This document shows positions 1-6,657 of a stretch of 20,920 nucleotides of DNA, piece after piece (the stretch's first letter is position 1; the number at the start of each line of letters is the position of its first letter). Below the pieces are notes generated by a model, which saw only the letters and a program-made list of their open reading frames with translations, was not told the origin of the DNA and ran no database searches. Source of the DNA: Woeseiaceae bacterium. Its GTDB lineage: Bacteria; Pseudomonadota; Gammaproteobacteria; Steroidobacterales; Woeseiaceae. Location of the stretch: the NCBI GenBank assembly GCA_022866645.1, contig JALHUQ010000420.1, positions 1 to 20,920 on the forward strand. Reading direction: 5' to 3'. Both the position numbers and the translations under genes were made by a program.

Positions 1-753
1 GGAGAGGCGATTGACCACTCCGCACTCACGCATCAGGTTACCGAAACACAACATGCCGAGGAGCGGTGCTGCCGATGGCAGTAACAAGGCGACCAGCAAC
101 AACAGCAGCAATGGAAAAACAATTCGTTCCGCCTTGGACACTACTCGCATCTGCACCATTTCGATCTTGCGTTCCGCCTTCGTCGTCAGCAACTTCATGA
201 TCGGCGGTTGAATCAGCGGTACAAGAGCCATGTAGGAATAGGCCGCGACGGCGATCGCGCCAAGCAAGTGAGGAGCAAGCTTCCCGGCGACGTAAATAGC
301 CGTCGGTCCATCCGCGCCACCGATGATGCCGATTGCCGCCGCTTCTCGCAGCGTGAAATCCATCACGCCAATCTGGGAAAGTGCCAGGGCGCCCAGCAGC
401 GTCGCAAAAATACCGAACTGTGCAGCGGCGCCCAGAAACAGTGTCTTTGGATTCGCCAGAAGAGGGCCGAAGTCGGTCAGCGCCCCAACACCCATGAAAA
501 TGATCAGCGGAAACGCGCCGGTCTCGATGCCCACGACGTACATGAGATGTAACAGGCCTTCGCCGGTCGCTATCTCGACGCCCGGTATGTTACTGAGCAA
601 TCCGCCAAACCCGATCGTGACCAGCAACAGCGGCTCGAACTTCTTGACAATACCGAGATACAACAGCAACAGACAGACGGCGAGCATGGCGATTTGACCG
701 CCACTAATCTGGTAAATACCGGAGCCGGTCCATATTTGATTGATCAGGTCCAT
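1..753 (-). CDS. oadB: Na+-pumping oxaloacetate decarboxylase subunit beta, 3' part outside the window
   Basis: This is the integral membrane subunit that decarboxylates carboxybiotin on OadA and couples this to Na+ export. The frame is open from an ATG at 753-751 to the left edge, giving the first 251 residues; the family is usually about 380-430 residues. Several hydrophobic segments are visible. The conserved GGADGPT motif is at residues 145-151; its Asp148 corresponds to the Na+/proton-coupling Asp203 of the Klebsiella enzyme. The stretch GVGALTDFGPLLANP (residues 88-102) is also typical. The start lies 3 nt after the oadA stop with only a weak Shine-Dalgarno, which suggests translational coupling. 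The C-terminal half is not visible, so integrity cannot be judged. The family call is very secure. Confidence 0.96.
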   Translation of the reverse strand, partial: MDLINQIWTGSGIYQISGGQIAMLAVCLLLLYLGIVKKFEPLLLVTIGFGGLLSNIPGVEIATGEGLLHLMYVVGIETGAFPLIIFMGVGALTDFGPLLANPKTLFLGAAAQFGIFATLLGALALSQIGVMDFTLREAAAIGIIGGADGPTAIYVAGKLAPHLLGAIAVAAYSYMALVPLIQPPIMKLLTTKAERKIEMVQMRVVSKAERIVFPLLLLLLVALLLPSAAPLLGMLCFGNLMRECGVVNRLS

Positions 754-756
754 TCG

Positions 757-2523
757 CTAGGCGATCACTATCATCACGTCACCGACGGATACCGCATCGC
801 CCACTTTCACGATCACCTCGCTTACTGTTCCGGAACAGGGTGCGCTAATTACCGTTTCCATCTTCATAGCTTCGACGACCAGCAGAGGATCGTTCTTTTC
901 CACGACGTTTCCTGGCGCAACCATCACGCTAAAAATATTGCCGGCCAGCACGGCTTTGACAGCCTTGCCTCCGTGCGCCGAAGTTCCGGCGGGCGGAGCT
1001 GCCGCCACGGCAGCAAGCTGGCCGCTTTCCGCGACTTCAACTGTGTATGTCTTGCCATTTACGCGCACCGAGTAAACACCGGATCCGCCGGAGGTGGTCG
1101 CAGCAGATGTTGTCGGGAGCACCGCTACCCCTGTCGGTACCGGCTCGAAGGCACCGGGATTGTCGCGGTTTTCCAGGAATTTTGTTCCAATCTGAGGAAA
1201 CAGGGCATACGTCAATACGTCGTCAACCACATCATCTGCAAGACGAATGTTTTTCTCTTTGGCGATGCGTTTTAGTTCTGCGGTCTGCAGCTCCAACTCG
1301 GGCTCAAGCAGATCGGCGGGCCGGCAAACAATCGGCTCGGAGCCTTCAAGCACCTGCTCTCGCAATTCCGCATTAACCGGCAATGGCGTCTCACCATACT
1401 CACCTTTAAGAACGCCTGCCGTCTCCTTGGTGATGGTCGTGTAACGCGACCCCGCCAGGACATTTATGACAGCCTGGGTACCAACAATTTGCGACGTCGG
1501 CGTGACCAGCGGCAACATTCCCAGATCCTCGCGGACGCGCGGAATCTCGGCAAGAACTTCGTCTATTCTTTCGCTCGCGTTCTGTTCACGCAACTGGTTC
1601 TCCAGATTCGTCAACATCCCGCCAGGTACTTGCGCGACAAGAATTCGTGAGTCGACACCGCGGAGCGATCCTTCGAACTGCGCATACTTTTTGCGAACTT
1701 CGCGAAAATACGCTGCGATCTCTTCAATCAGAACGATGTCGAGACCGGTATCCCGGTCCGTACCCTCCAGAATCGCGACCAGAGATTCAGTCGGTGAATG
1801 TCCGTAGGTCATACTCATGGAGGATACGGCAGTATCGATATTATCGATGCCCGCCTCGGCTGCCTTAATGTAGGTTGCCGTGGAAAGACCCGTGGTCGCG
1901 TGACACTGCATGTGGATCGGAATATCAACCGACGCTTTCAGCCTGCTTACCAATTCGAACGCAACGTACGGGCGCAACAGACCCGCCATATCCTTGATGC
2001 AGATCGAGTGCGCGCCCATATCTTCGATGCGCTTACCCATGTCGACCCACAAGTCGACGGTATGCACACGACTAACCGTGTAGGACATTGTGCCCTGCGC
2101 ATGTTTTCCGACGGCGAGCGTCGCTTTGACGGCTGTTTCAAGATTGCGTAAATCGTTCAACGCATCAAAAATTCGAAACACGTCAACGCCATTGGCAGCA
2201 CAGCGTTCAACGAATTTTTCAACCAGATCGTCAGCGTAATGGCGGTAGCCAAGAATATTCTGGCCGCGAAACAGCATTTGCTGTGGCGTGTTGGGCATTG
2301 CCGCCTTTAGAAGTTGAATGCGCTCCCACGGATCTTCACCCAGATAGCGGATGCAAGAATCAAAGGTTGCGCCACCCCAGGACTCCATTGACCAAAAACC
2401 GACCTGATCCAGCTTGGCAGCAATTGGCAGCATATCGTCGATCCGCATGCGCGTCGCCAACAGGCTCTGGTGTGCGTCGCGCAGCACCAGCTCGGTTATG
2501 CCAAGTGGTTTTTTCTCTGTCAT
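757..2523 (-). CDS. oadA: Oxaloacetate decarboxylase subunit alpha (carboxyltransferase + biotin carrier)
   Basis: This peripheral cytoplasmic subunit transfers the carboxyl group of oxaloacetate to biotin, which OadB then decarboxylates. The 588 residues match family length. Residues about 5-270 form the TIM-barrel carboxyltransferase (LRDAHQS with metal ligand Asp16; IKDMAG with Lys177, the expected carbamylated lysine). Residues about 290-460 form the conserved PYC/OADA domain. After an Ala/Thr/Gly-rich linker, residues about 515-588 form a biotinyl domain with EAMKMET and biotinyl-Lys554. Odd point: the metal-ligand segment reads IHMQCHATTG, with Gln206 where an HxH-type His is expected; His208 is kept. 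The ATG lies 6 nt after the oadG stop. No good Shine-Dalgarno is seen, so translation is probably coupled to oadG. Confidence 0.97.
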   Translation of the reverse strand: MTEKKPLGITELVLRDAHQSLLATRMRIDDMLPIAAKLDQVGFWSMESWGGATFDSCIRYLGEDPWERIQLLKAAMPNTPQQMLFRGQNILGYRHYADDLVEKFVERCAANGVDVFRIFDALNDLRNLETAVKATLAVGKHAQGTMSYTVSRVHTVDLWVDMGKRIEDMGAHSICIKDMAGLLRPYVAFELVSRLKASVDIPIHMQCHATTGLSTATYIKAAEAGIDNIDTAVSSMSMTYGHSPTESLVAILEGTDRDTGLDIVLIEEIAAYFREVRKKYAQFEGSLRGVDSRILVAQVPGGMLTNLENQLREQNASERIDEVLAEIPRVREDLGMLPLVTPTSQIVGTQAVINVLAGSRYTTITKETAGVLKGEYGETPLPVNAELREQVLEGSEPIVCRPADLLEPELELQTAELKRIAKEKNIRLADDVVDDVLTYALFPQIGTKFLENRDNPGAFEPVPTGVAVLPTTSAATTSGGSGVYSVRVNGKTYTVEVAESGQLAAVAAAPPAGTSAHGGKAVKAVLAGNIFSVMVAPGNVVEKNDPLLVVEAMKMETVISAPCSGTVSEVIVKVGDAVSVGDVMIVIA

Positions 2524-2529
2524 AGTGTT

Positions 2530-2745
2530 TTATTTTGTCGTCGTTTTTCTGTGTTGCGCTATCGCCGCAGTGATAGCCACAATCTCCTCATCATTCGCGC
2601 CGTCAGTAATGGTCGTGGCCGCAAGCTTCACGGCGATCATCGACATCATGGACATGCCAATGACCAATACGGCCAGGAACACGAAGACCGTACCCATGCC
2701 CACGAGCATGAGCCCAATTCCCTGATCTAAAAGAGATGTTTCCAA
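2530..2745 (-). CDS. oadG: Oxaloacetate decarboxylase subunit gamma (small membrane anchor)
   Basis: This small membrane subunit links OadA to OadB and assists assembly. The chosen TTG start at 2745-2743 gives 71 residues: one hydrophobic helix (about residues 11-33, with the GMGTVFVFLAVLVIG core typical of OadG) and a short polar tail ending in KTTTK. The frame stays open upstream to an ATG at 2811. TTG is preferred because AGAGG lies 5 nt upstream and a consensus TATAAT lies at 2780-2785, downstream of that longer start. The longer form would also add a non-OadG-like N-terminus. Position as first gene of oadG-oadA-oadB matches the usual order. Family OadG tails often carry His or other metal-binding residues; only one His is seen here. 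Confidence 0.88.
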   Translation of the reverse strand: METSLLDQGIGLMLVGMGTVFVFLAVLVIGMSMMSMIAVKLAATTITDGANDEEIVAITAAIAQHRKTTTK

Positions 2746-2750
2746 TGAAA

Positions 2751-2755
2751 CCTCT
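2751..2755 (-). promoter_or_regulatory. Ribosome binding site deciding the oadG TTG start
   Basis: AGAGG on the minus strand, separated by 5 nt from TTG at 2745-2743. No comparable site is seen in front of the upstream in-frame ATG at 2811. Confidence 0.6.
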
Positions 2756-2779
2756 GGCGGTCTGATGCTGCGACGGCTG

Positions 2780-2787
2780 ATTATACT
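2780..2787 (-). promoter_or_regulatory. Candidate -10 element of the oadGAB operon (possible two-way -10)
   Basis: The minus strand shows a perfect TATAAT at 2785-2780, about 35 nt ahead of the oadG TTG. No good -35 lies at 16-18 bp; TTGCTA is at about 20 bp. The same bases read on the plus strand give TATACT at 2782-2787, facing the lipoprotein hydrolase at 2861. The sequence shows the boxes; promoter activity is inferred. Confidence 0.45.
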
Positions 2788-2860
2788 GATTCCCGGCGAC
2801 AGACATAGCAATAGTAAAGGTGGTCGTGCGTGGATCGCCGCACTTTGGCAAACTCACCGT

Positions 2861-3634
2861 ATGAATCGAATTTATCAAAGCGCTTTGCTACTGATGCTCT
2901 CCTGGCTGGCGACCGCCTGCGTCACGGAACCTCGTGCCGAAGTCGTGACGGCGAACGATAGCAACGAATGCGTTGTGTTGCTTCACGGCTTGAACCGTAG
3001 CTGGCGAGCTATGCGGCCGCTTGCAGAAGCATTGCAGAAAGCCGGCTTCGCCACCGCCAACATCGACTATCCATCACAGTCGGGTACGGTTGAGAAAATC
3101 GCACCGCTCGCTGTCGGTTTGGGCCTCGACAAGTGTCGAGAGACAGGCGCGACTCGCATCCACTTCGTCACGCATTCTCTTGGCGGCATTTTGTTGCGCT
3201 ACCAGAATGAACAATCGCCGATTCCGGATCTCGGTCGGGTTGTCATGCTCGGACCGCCAAATCAGGGCAGCGAAATTATCGACAAGACACGAGACTGGCC
3301 TGGATTCGAAATGCTGACCGGCGACGCCGGCGCGGAATTGGGAACAGGTTCTGAGGGCATGCCGTCGAAACTGGGGCCGGTAAATTTTGAACTCGGTGTC
3401 ATCGCCGGCACAGGCACCATCAATGTTTTCGCATCTGCAATGCTGCCGGATCCGGATGACGGTAAGGTCTCGGTCGCCAGCACACAGGTAGAAGGCATGG
3501 ACGACTTTCTGATCGTAGGCAGTTCGCACCACTACATTACGCGCGGCGATGTGGTGTTTCGAAATACCGTAGCGTTTCTCAGAACCGGAAAGTTTCTGGA
3601 TGAAGATAAGGCTGGAATTGGAATGACGGACTAG
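2861..3634 (+). CDS. Lipoprotein alpha/beta hydrolase (putative lipase/esterase)
   Basis: This is a predicted envelope-anchored serine hydrolase of the alpha/beta-fold lipase type; the substrate is unknown. The ATG at 2861 gives 257 residues and places a lipoprotein signal at the N-terminus: a hydrophobic stretch then LATAC, with Cys20 as lipidation site. The upstream in-frame ATG at 2765 would bury this signal, so it was not used. The oxyanion-loop motif VVLLHGLNRS is at residues 38-47. The nucleophile elbow is THSLGG with Ser106, a Thr-for-Gly variant of GxSxG. Asp200 (DDGKV) and His223/His224 (SSHHY) are the likely remaining triad residues. The gene diverges from oadG and ends tail-to-tail with the DUF4124 gene, both stop codons lying inside one CTAG. 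Confidence 0.85.
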   Translation: MNRIYQSALLLMLSWLATACVTEPRAEVVTANDSNECVVLLHGLNRSWRAMRPLAEALQKAGFATANIDYPSQSGTVEKIAPLAVGLGLDKCRETGATRIHFVTHSLGGILLRYQNEQSPIPDLGRVVMLGPPNQGSEIIDKTRDWPGFEMLTGDAGAELGTGSEGMPSKLGPVNFELGVIAGTGTINVFASAMLPDPDDGKVSVASTQVEGMDDFLIVGSSHHYITRGDVVFRNTVAFLRTGKFLDEDKAGIGMTD

Positions 3635-4146
3635 CGGCTGGCAACGCTCGCCGATTTACAGGCGTCGTCCATTTTCTTCTTCGTTTCGTCCATCGTCGCT
3701 TTCGCATCTTTTGTCGACAGGTACTCGCGCTCGCCCGCTGCATTGGTGCGGTAAAGGCGCGGGGCGTTCTCGTACGACTTGTAAATCTCGGTGACGCGCT
3801 TGCAGTGATGGGCTTCAACCGCCTCTCTTGCAGCGCGCTCTTCGGGAGTCTCGTCTGGAAACGCGTAACCGTCTGAACTCCCGGCAGCACTTTCCATATT
3901 GGCGAGTGTGCTTTGGGTATCCTCCATCGTGCCCTTGGAATGCCATATCAGTTGCACCAAAACGGCGTCTTCGTGATCCGGTGTGTCGCTGTAAAAGACC
4001 TTCTCGCTTTCGACCCAGGTATAAATCGCCGTCTGGGTCGAGACGAAGTGTGTCTTACCGTCGGCATCAATCCATTTCCAGATATCCGCCACGGCCGAGC
4101 CGCAGCAAAATATTGACAACACAATGAAAAGTCTTAGGTACGACAT
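3631..4146 (-). CDS. Exported DUF4124-domain protein
   Basis: This is a 171-residue protein of unknown function. A signal peptide is clear (hydrophobic residues 3-15, probable cleavage after AVA at residues 18-20). The mature protein begins with the DUF4124-like pattern IWKWIDADGKTHF, and the usual YSDTP element appears at about residues 53-57. About 15 residues (VSTQTAIYTWVESE) lie between the two halves, so the domain looks interrupted compared with the common compact form. The C-terminal half is charged and probably helical, with two cysteines (HHCKR and DDACK) that could pair in the periplasm. An AGGAGG Shine-Dalgarno 4 nt before the ATG supports the start. It lies 82 nt downstream of the SH3/S74 gene and may be the last gene of that run. 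Confidence 0.8.
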   Translation of the reverse strand: MSYLRLFIVLSIFCCGSAVADIWKWIDADGKTHFVSTQTAIYTWVESEKVFYSDTPDHEDAVLVQLIWHSKGTMEDTQSTLANMESAAGSSDGYAFPDETPEERAAREAVEAHHCKRVTEIYKSYENAPRLYRTNAAGEREYLSTKDAKATMDETKKKMDDACKSASVASR

Positions 4147-4228
4147 TGGGCCTCCTGTAGGTTCCCAGTATGGTCAATTCGTCCCAAAAATCCTTTGACT
4201 GGCGTCACAGTACCGCGAAATTCTGTCT

Positions 4229-5416
4229 CTACAGGGCGTCGAGCCGCGCCTCTAAGTCTTTGATCTTGTTTTGTTGTTCCTGCACGACGCGGGTGAGAAC
4301 GGCAACGATATCCATCGTGCTGAGAGCATTGCGATCTCCGCTGGCGACCAGCTCCGGTACGTCTTCGGCGATGAAGCCCACGTAGTCCTCATTGACCTCG
4401 TTCTTGTAGTTGAAAATGACCGGCTCAAGCGCCATCAACGCGCTGGTAGCGGCATCGAGCTGCAACGCGGCAATGTTCTCTTTCTTTTCCCTGGAACTGC
4501 TATTCGTCCAGACCCCGCCCGAGGTGACATGCGCCCCGCTTGCCATTTCCAGCGGATGTTTGGGACGTGATACAGCGATGCCGACATTGCCATCCCGGTC
4601 GATCGTTATCCGATCCTGCGAACCCGCGCCGATAGTCAGCGTGCTGGCGCGATTGTGCATGATGTAACCCGTGTCGCCACTGGACTGCGTAATCATCAGT
4701 CCGGCAACGCTGCTGTTTTGCTCGTGAATCTGAATGCTGCCATTCACTTCCAGGCGCTGCTTTGGCTCTGTTGTTCCGATACCGATTTGATTGCCGTCGT
4801 CAAAAATTTGCGAGTTACCGACCTCCCCCTCACTGCGGAATTTGACGAGGAAATTCTTCGTGCCCTTCAGCTTCGTCCCGGTTGCCTTTTCAGGCTGAAC
4901 GACCTCTTCGGTCGCCTCTACAACGACTTCCGGAACGGCGTCCGGTTCAACGACCTCCTCGACTATAGCCTCCTCGACTACAGCCTCCTCGACTACAGCC
5001 TCCTCGACTGCAGCCTCCTCGACTACGGCGTCCTCTACGACGTCAGCAACTGTTGCTTCCACTGCCGGTACTGCGGCCACTTCCGCCACCGCATCTGTCG
5101 CCGATTCTACAACGGCTACCACAACTTCCTCGACCACCGGCGCGACGGCGGCGACTTCTTCGCCGGTAACGACACGCGCCCAGTCGGCACTGATAAATCC
5201 GCTTGCATCCCCGACCAGTTTGATCTCGTACCAACCGTCAATAGAGTTCACAAGTTCAGCAGACGAACCCTGCTCCAGCTTGCCCACGATTTCAGACGAC
5301 GCATCGGGCGACAGTCGAATATTGACGCTCTTCTCGACGGCATCGATCGGTACGACAGTATCCGCAATGCAGCACCAAGGCGCGAGCAAGACCAACAGTC
5401 CTATCAGCTTATTCAT
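4229..5416 (-). CDS. Exported SH3-domain protein with Glu/Val/Ala repeat and C-terminal Peptidase S74 (intramolecular chaperone) domain
   Basis: The ATG at 5416 gives 395 residues. Domains in order: signal peptide (1-18); bacterial SH3-like domain (about 24-84: VNIRLSPDASSEIVGKLEQG and GWYEIKL); a Glu/Val/Ala low-complexity region (about 87-175) with tandem VVEEA units; tail-fibre-like repeats (IGIGTTEPKQRLEV at 211-224 and a second near 278-291); and a Peptidase S74 domain from about 305 ending in a predicted coiled coil. The S74 Ser/Lys pair is preserved as Ser307 and Lys312 in SSREKKENI, spaced as in phage endosialidase chaperone domains, where the domain cuts itself off after trimerisation. 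The start overlaps the end of the serine hydrolase gene by 8 nt, with AGGAGA just upstream. A trimeric surface or periplasmic fibre is inferred; the partner is unknown. Confidence 0.85.
   Translation of the reverse strand: MNKLIGLLVLLAPWCCIADTVVPIDAVEKSVNIRLSPDASSEIVGKLEQGSSAELVNSIDGWYEIKLVGDASGFISADWARVVTGEEVAAVAPVVEEVVVAVVESATDAVAEVAAVPAVEATVADVVEDAVVEEAAVEEAVVEEAVVEEAIVEEVVEPDAVPEVVVEATEEVVQPEKATGTKLKGTKNFLVKFRSEGEVGNSQIFDDGNQIGIGTTEPKQRLEVNGSIQIHEQNSSVAGLMITQSSGDTGYIMHNRASTLTIGAGSQDRITIDRDGNVGIAVSRPKHPLEMASGAHVTSGGVWTNSSSREKKENIAALQLDAATSALMALEPVIFNYKNEVNEDYVGFIAEDVPELVASGDRNALSTMDIVAVLTRVVQEQQNKIKDLEARLDAL
4954..5035. repeat. 15-bp in-frame tandem repeat encoding VVEEA-type units
   Basis: On the plus strand, five successive units of CCTCCTCGACTACAG (with one- or two-base variants) occupy 4954-5028, followed by a partial sixth unit. 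The 15-bp period keeps the reading frame, so copy-number change would lengthen or shorten the acidic spacer of the SH3/S74 protein without breaking it. The near identity of the units suggests recent expansion. Confidence 0.85.
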
Positions 5417-6614
5417 GTGTGTCTCCTGGGTTTGATGCAGCGCTGACGAGTGCGGCGAAGGCCGCTTCCAGCAAGCGCCAGTCCTCTGGGTTGCTCGCGT
5501 CATCACGCGCGCTGTGTAAAGCAATTACGATCTTTTCGGCCGGGTAAATCTGTATGCGCTGCCCGAAAATTCCACTGGCTGCATACACACCACCGCCGCG
5601 CAGCCACCACAGGTAACCGTAGCCCGCGTTGCCTTTCGAGGGTGTGGTAGCTTCTTCCATCCAGTTGTCTGGCAACACTCTGCTGCCGTCCGCCAAAACG
5701 CCGTTGTTCATTGCGAACAGGCCGATTCTTGCATAGTCACGCAGCGTCGCATTAATACAGCAACCACCAAATTCCCCGCCGCCGGGCTCCGTCAGGGCCC
5801 AGTAAGCATCATGCTCCATGCCGAAGGGCTTCCAGATTTTTTCCGACAAGTAAGTCGACAGATTATTGCCAAGCGCTGCTCGAACGACATTGCCGACGAG
5901 ATTGGTTTCGGCCGTGTTGTAGCCGAAGACCTCACCCGGTACCGAGGCCCGAGGTTTATCGCTGAGGTAGTCGTAAATAGCCAGCGTCTCCCAGGGCGTT
6001 ACGTTGATATCAGATTCCGGATCGGCGTAATCTTCGTTCCATTCCACGCCCGATGACATTTGCAGGACGTTTCGGATACTGGACTGATCGTAGGGCGTGC
6101 CTTTCAGCCGCGGCAAGTAATCGGTGATCATCTCATCGACACTGTCGATATAACCGTCCTTGATCGCCGTGCCGACCAGCATCGACGTTACGGATTTGGC
6201 AACCGAATACGAAACCCACCGCGATTCCTCGGTGTTGCCGAGCTCGTAGCGTTCGTAAACTATTTCGCCATTCCTGACGACGATGATGCCAGCGATCTTT
6301 TGTGTTTCGATGTACCGGTTTATGGTCCAGTCGGCATCCTCATGTGTAAAAGTCACACTCCCGAGGTCAATTTCCTTTTTCGGCAGCGGGTAAGGATTGT
6401 TGCCGGCTGCGATCAGCCGGGTCGGACCGATTTTCTCCATGTTTCGAAAACCGGCGACCTTCTGTTCGTATGTCCAGAACAGTTGATCGTCGACGTTGCC
6501 GAAGTTGGCTTCGTCGGCGTTGGCAGACGACGTTGTGGAGGGCTCGACAGAGACATCTGTCGAACAGGATGCAAGCAGGATCAGCAGCGCGATCGCGAAG
6601 GCGTGTTTATTCAT
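5409..6614 (-). CDS. Lipoprotein serine hydrolase, class C beta-lactamase / esterase fold
   Basis: This is a 401-residue envelope protein of the serine beta-lactamase-like hydrolase family (Pfam Beta-lactamase). Members act as esterases, D-amino-acid peptidases or 6-aminohexanoate-dimer-type amidases; the substrate cannot be told here. The N-terminus is a lipoprotein signal with lipobox LLASC (Cys17). The SxxK catalytic motif is SVAK (Ser137, Lys140). The second motif region is VFGYNTAETN, with Tyr232 as the likely general base in a Y-x-T form of the usual Y-x-N. A Gly-rich GGG/ASGIFGQ region near the C-terminus replaces a classic KTG box. No strong Shine-Dalgarno is seen before the ATG. The gene starts 43 nt after the M1 peptidase and its last 8 nt overlap the SH3/S74 gene, so all three probably share a transcript. 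Confidence 0.88.
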   Translation of the reverse strand: MNKHAFAIALLILLASCSTDVSVEPSTTSSANADEANFGNVDDQLFWTYEQKVAGFRNMEKIGPTRLIAAGNNPYPLPKKEIDLGSVTFTHEDADWTINRYIETQKIAGIIVVRNGEIVYERYELGNTEESRWVSYSVAKSVTSMLVGTAIKDGYIDSVDEMITDYLPRLKGTPYDQSSIRNVLQMSSGVEWNEDYADPESDINVTPWETLAIYDYLSDKPRASVPGEVFGYNTAETNLVGNVVRAALGNNLSTYLSEKIWKPFGMEHDAYWALTEPGGGEFGGCCINATLRDYARIGLFAMNNGVLADGSRVLPDNWMEEATTPSKGNAGYGYLWWLRGGGVYAASGIFGQRIQIYPAEKIVIALHSARDDASNPEDWRLLEAAFAALVSAASNPGDTHE

Positions 6615-6657
6615 TTACGGATAGTAACACTGAGTGCGACGACGCATGTTCGCAGAC

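Noticed and set aside
694..1275. Plus-strand open frame of 193 codons
   Set aside because: It lies antisense to the oadA biotinyl and linker regions; its His/Tyr-rich composition is that of a shadow frame and no domain is visible.
2530..2811. Longer OadG from the ATG at 2811
   Set aside because: It would start upstream of the candidate -10 and add a non-family N-terminus, whereas the TTG at 2745 has a well-spaced AGAGG.
3074..3532. Minus-strand open frame of 152 codons
   Set aside because: It overlaps the lipoprotein hydrolase catalytic region on the opposite strand and shows no recognisable features.
4954..5035. Repeat array considered as CRISPR
   Set aside because: The units are contiguous, 15 bp, without spacers and in frame within a coding region.
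4655..5446. Plus-strand open frame of 263 codons with a repeated LLDYS pattern
   Set aside because: The pattern is the antisense reading of the 15-bp repeat in the SH3/S74 gene; there is no signal, domain or ribosome binding site.
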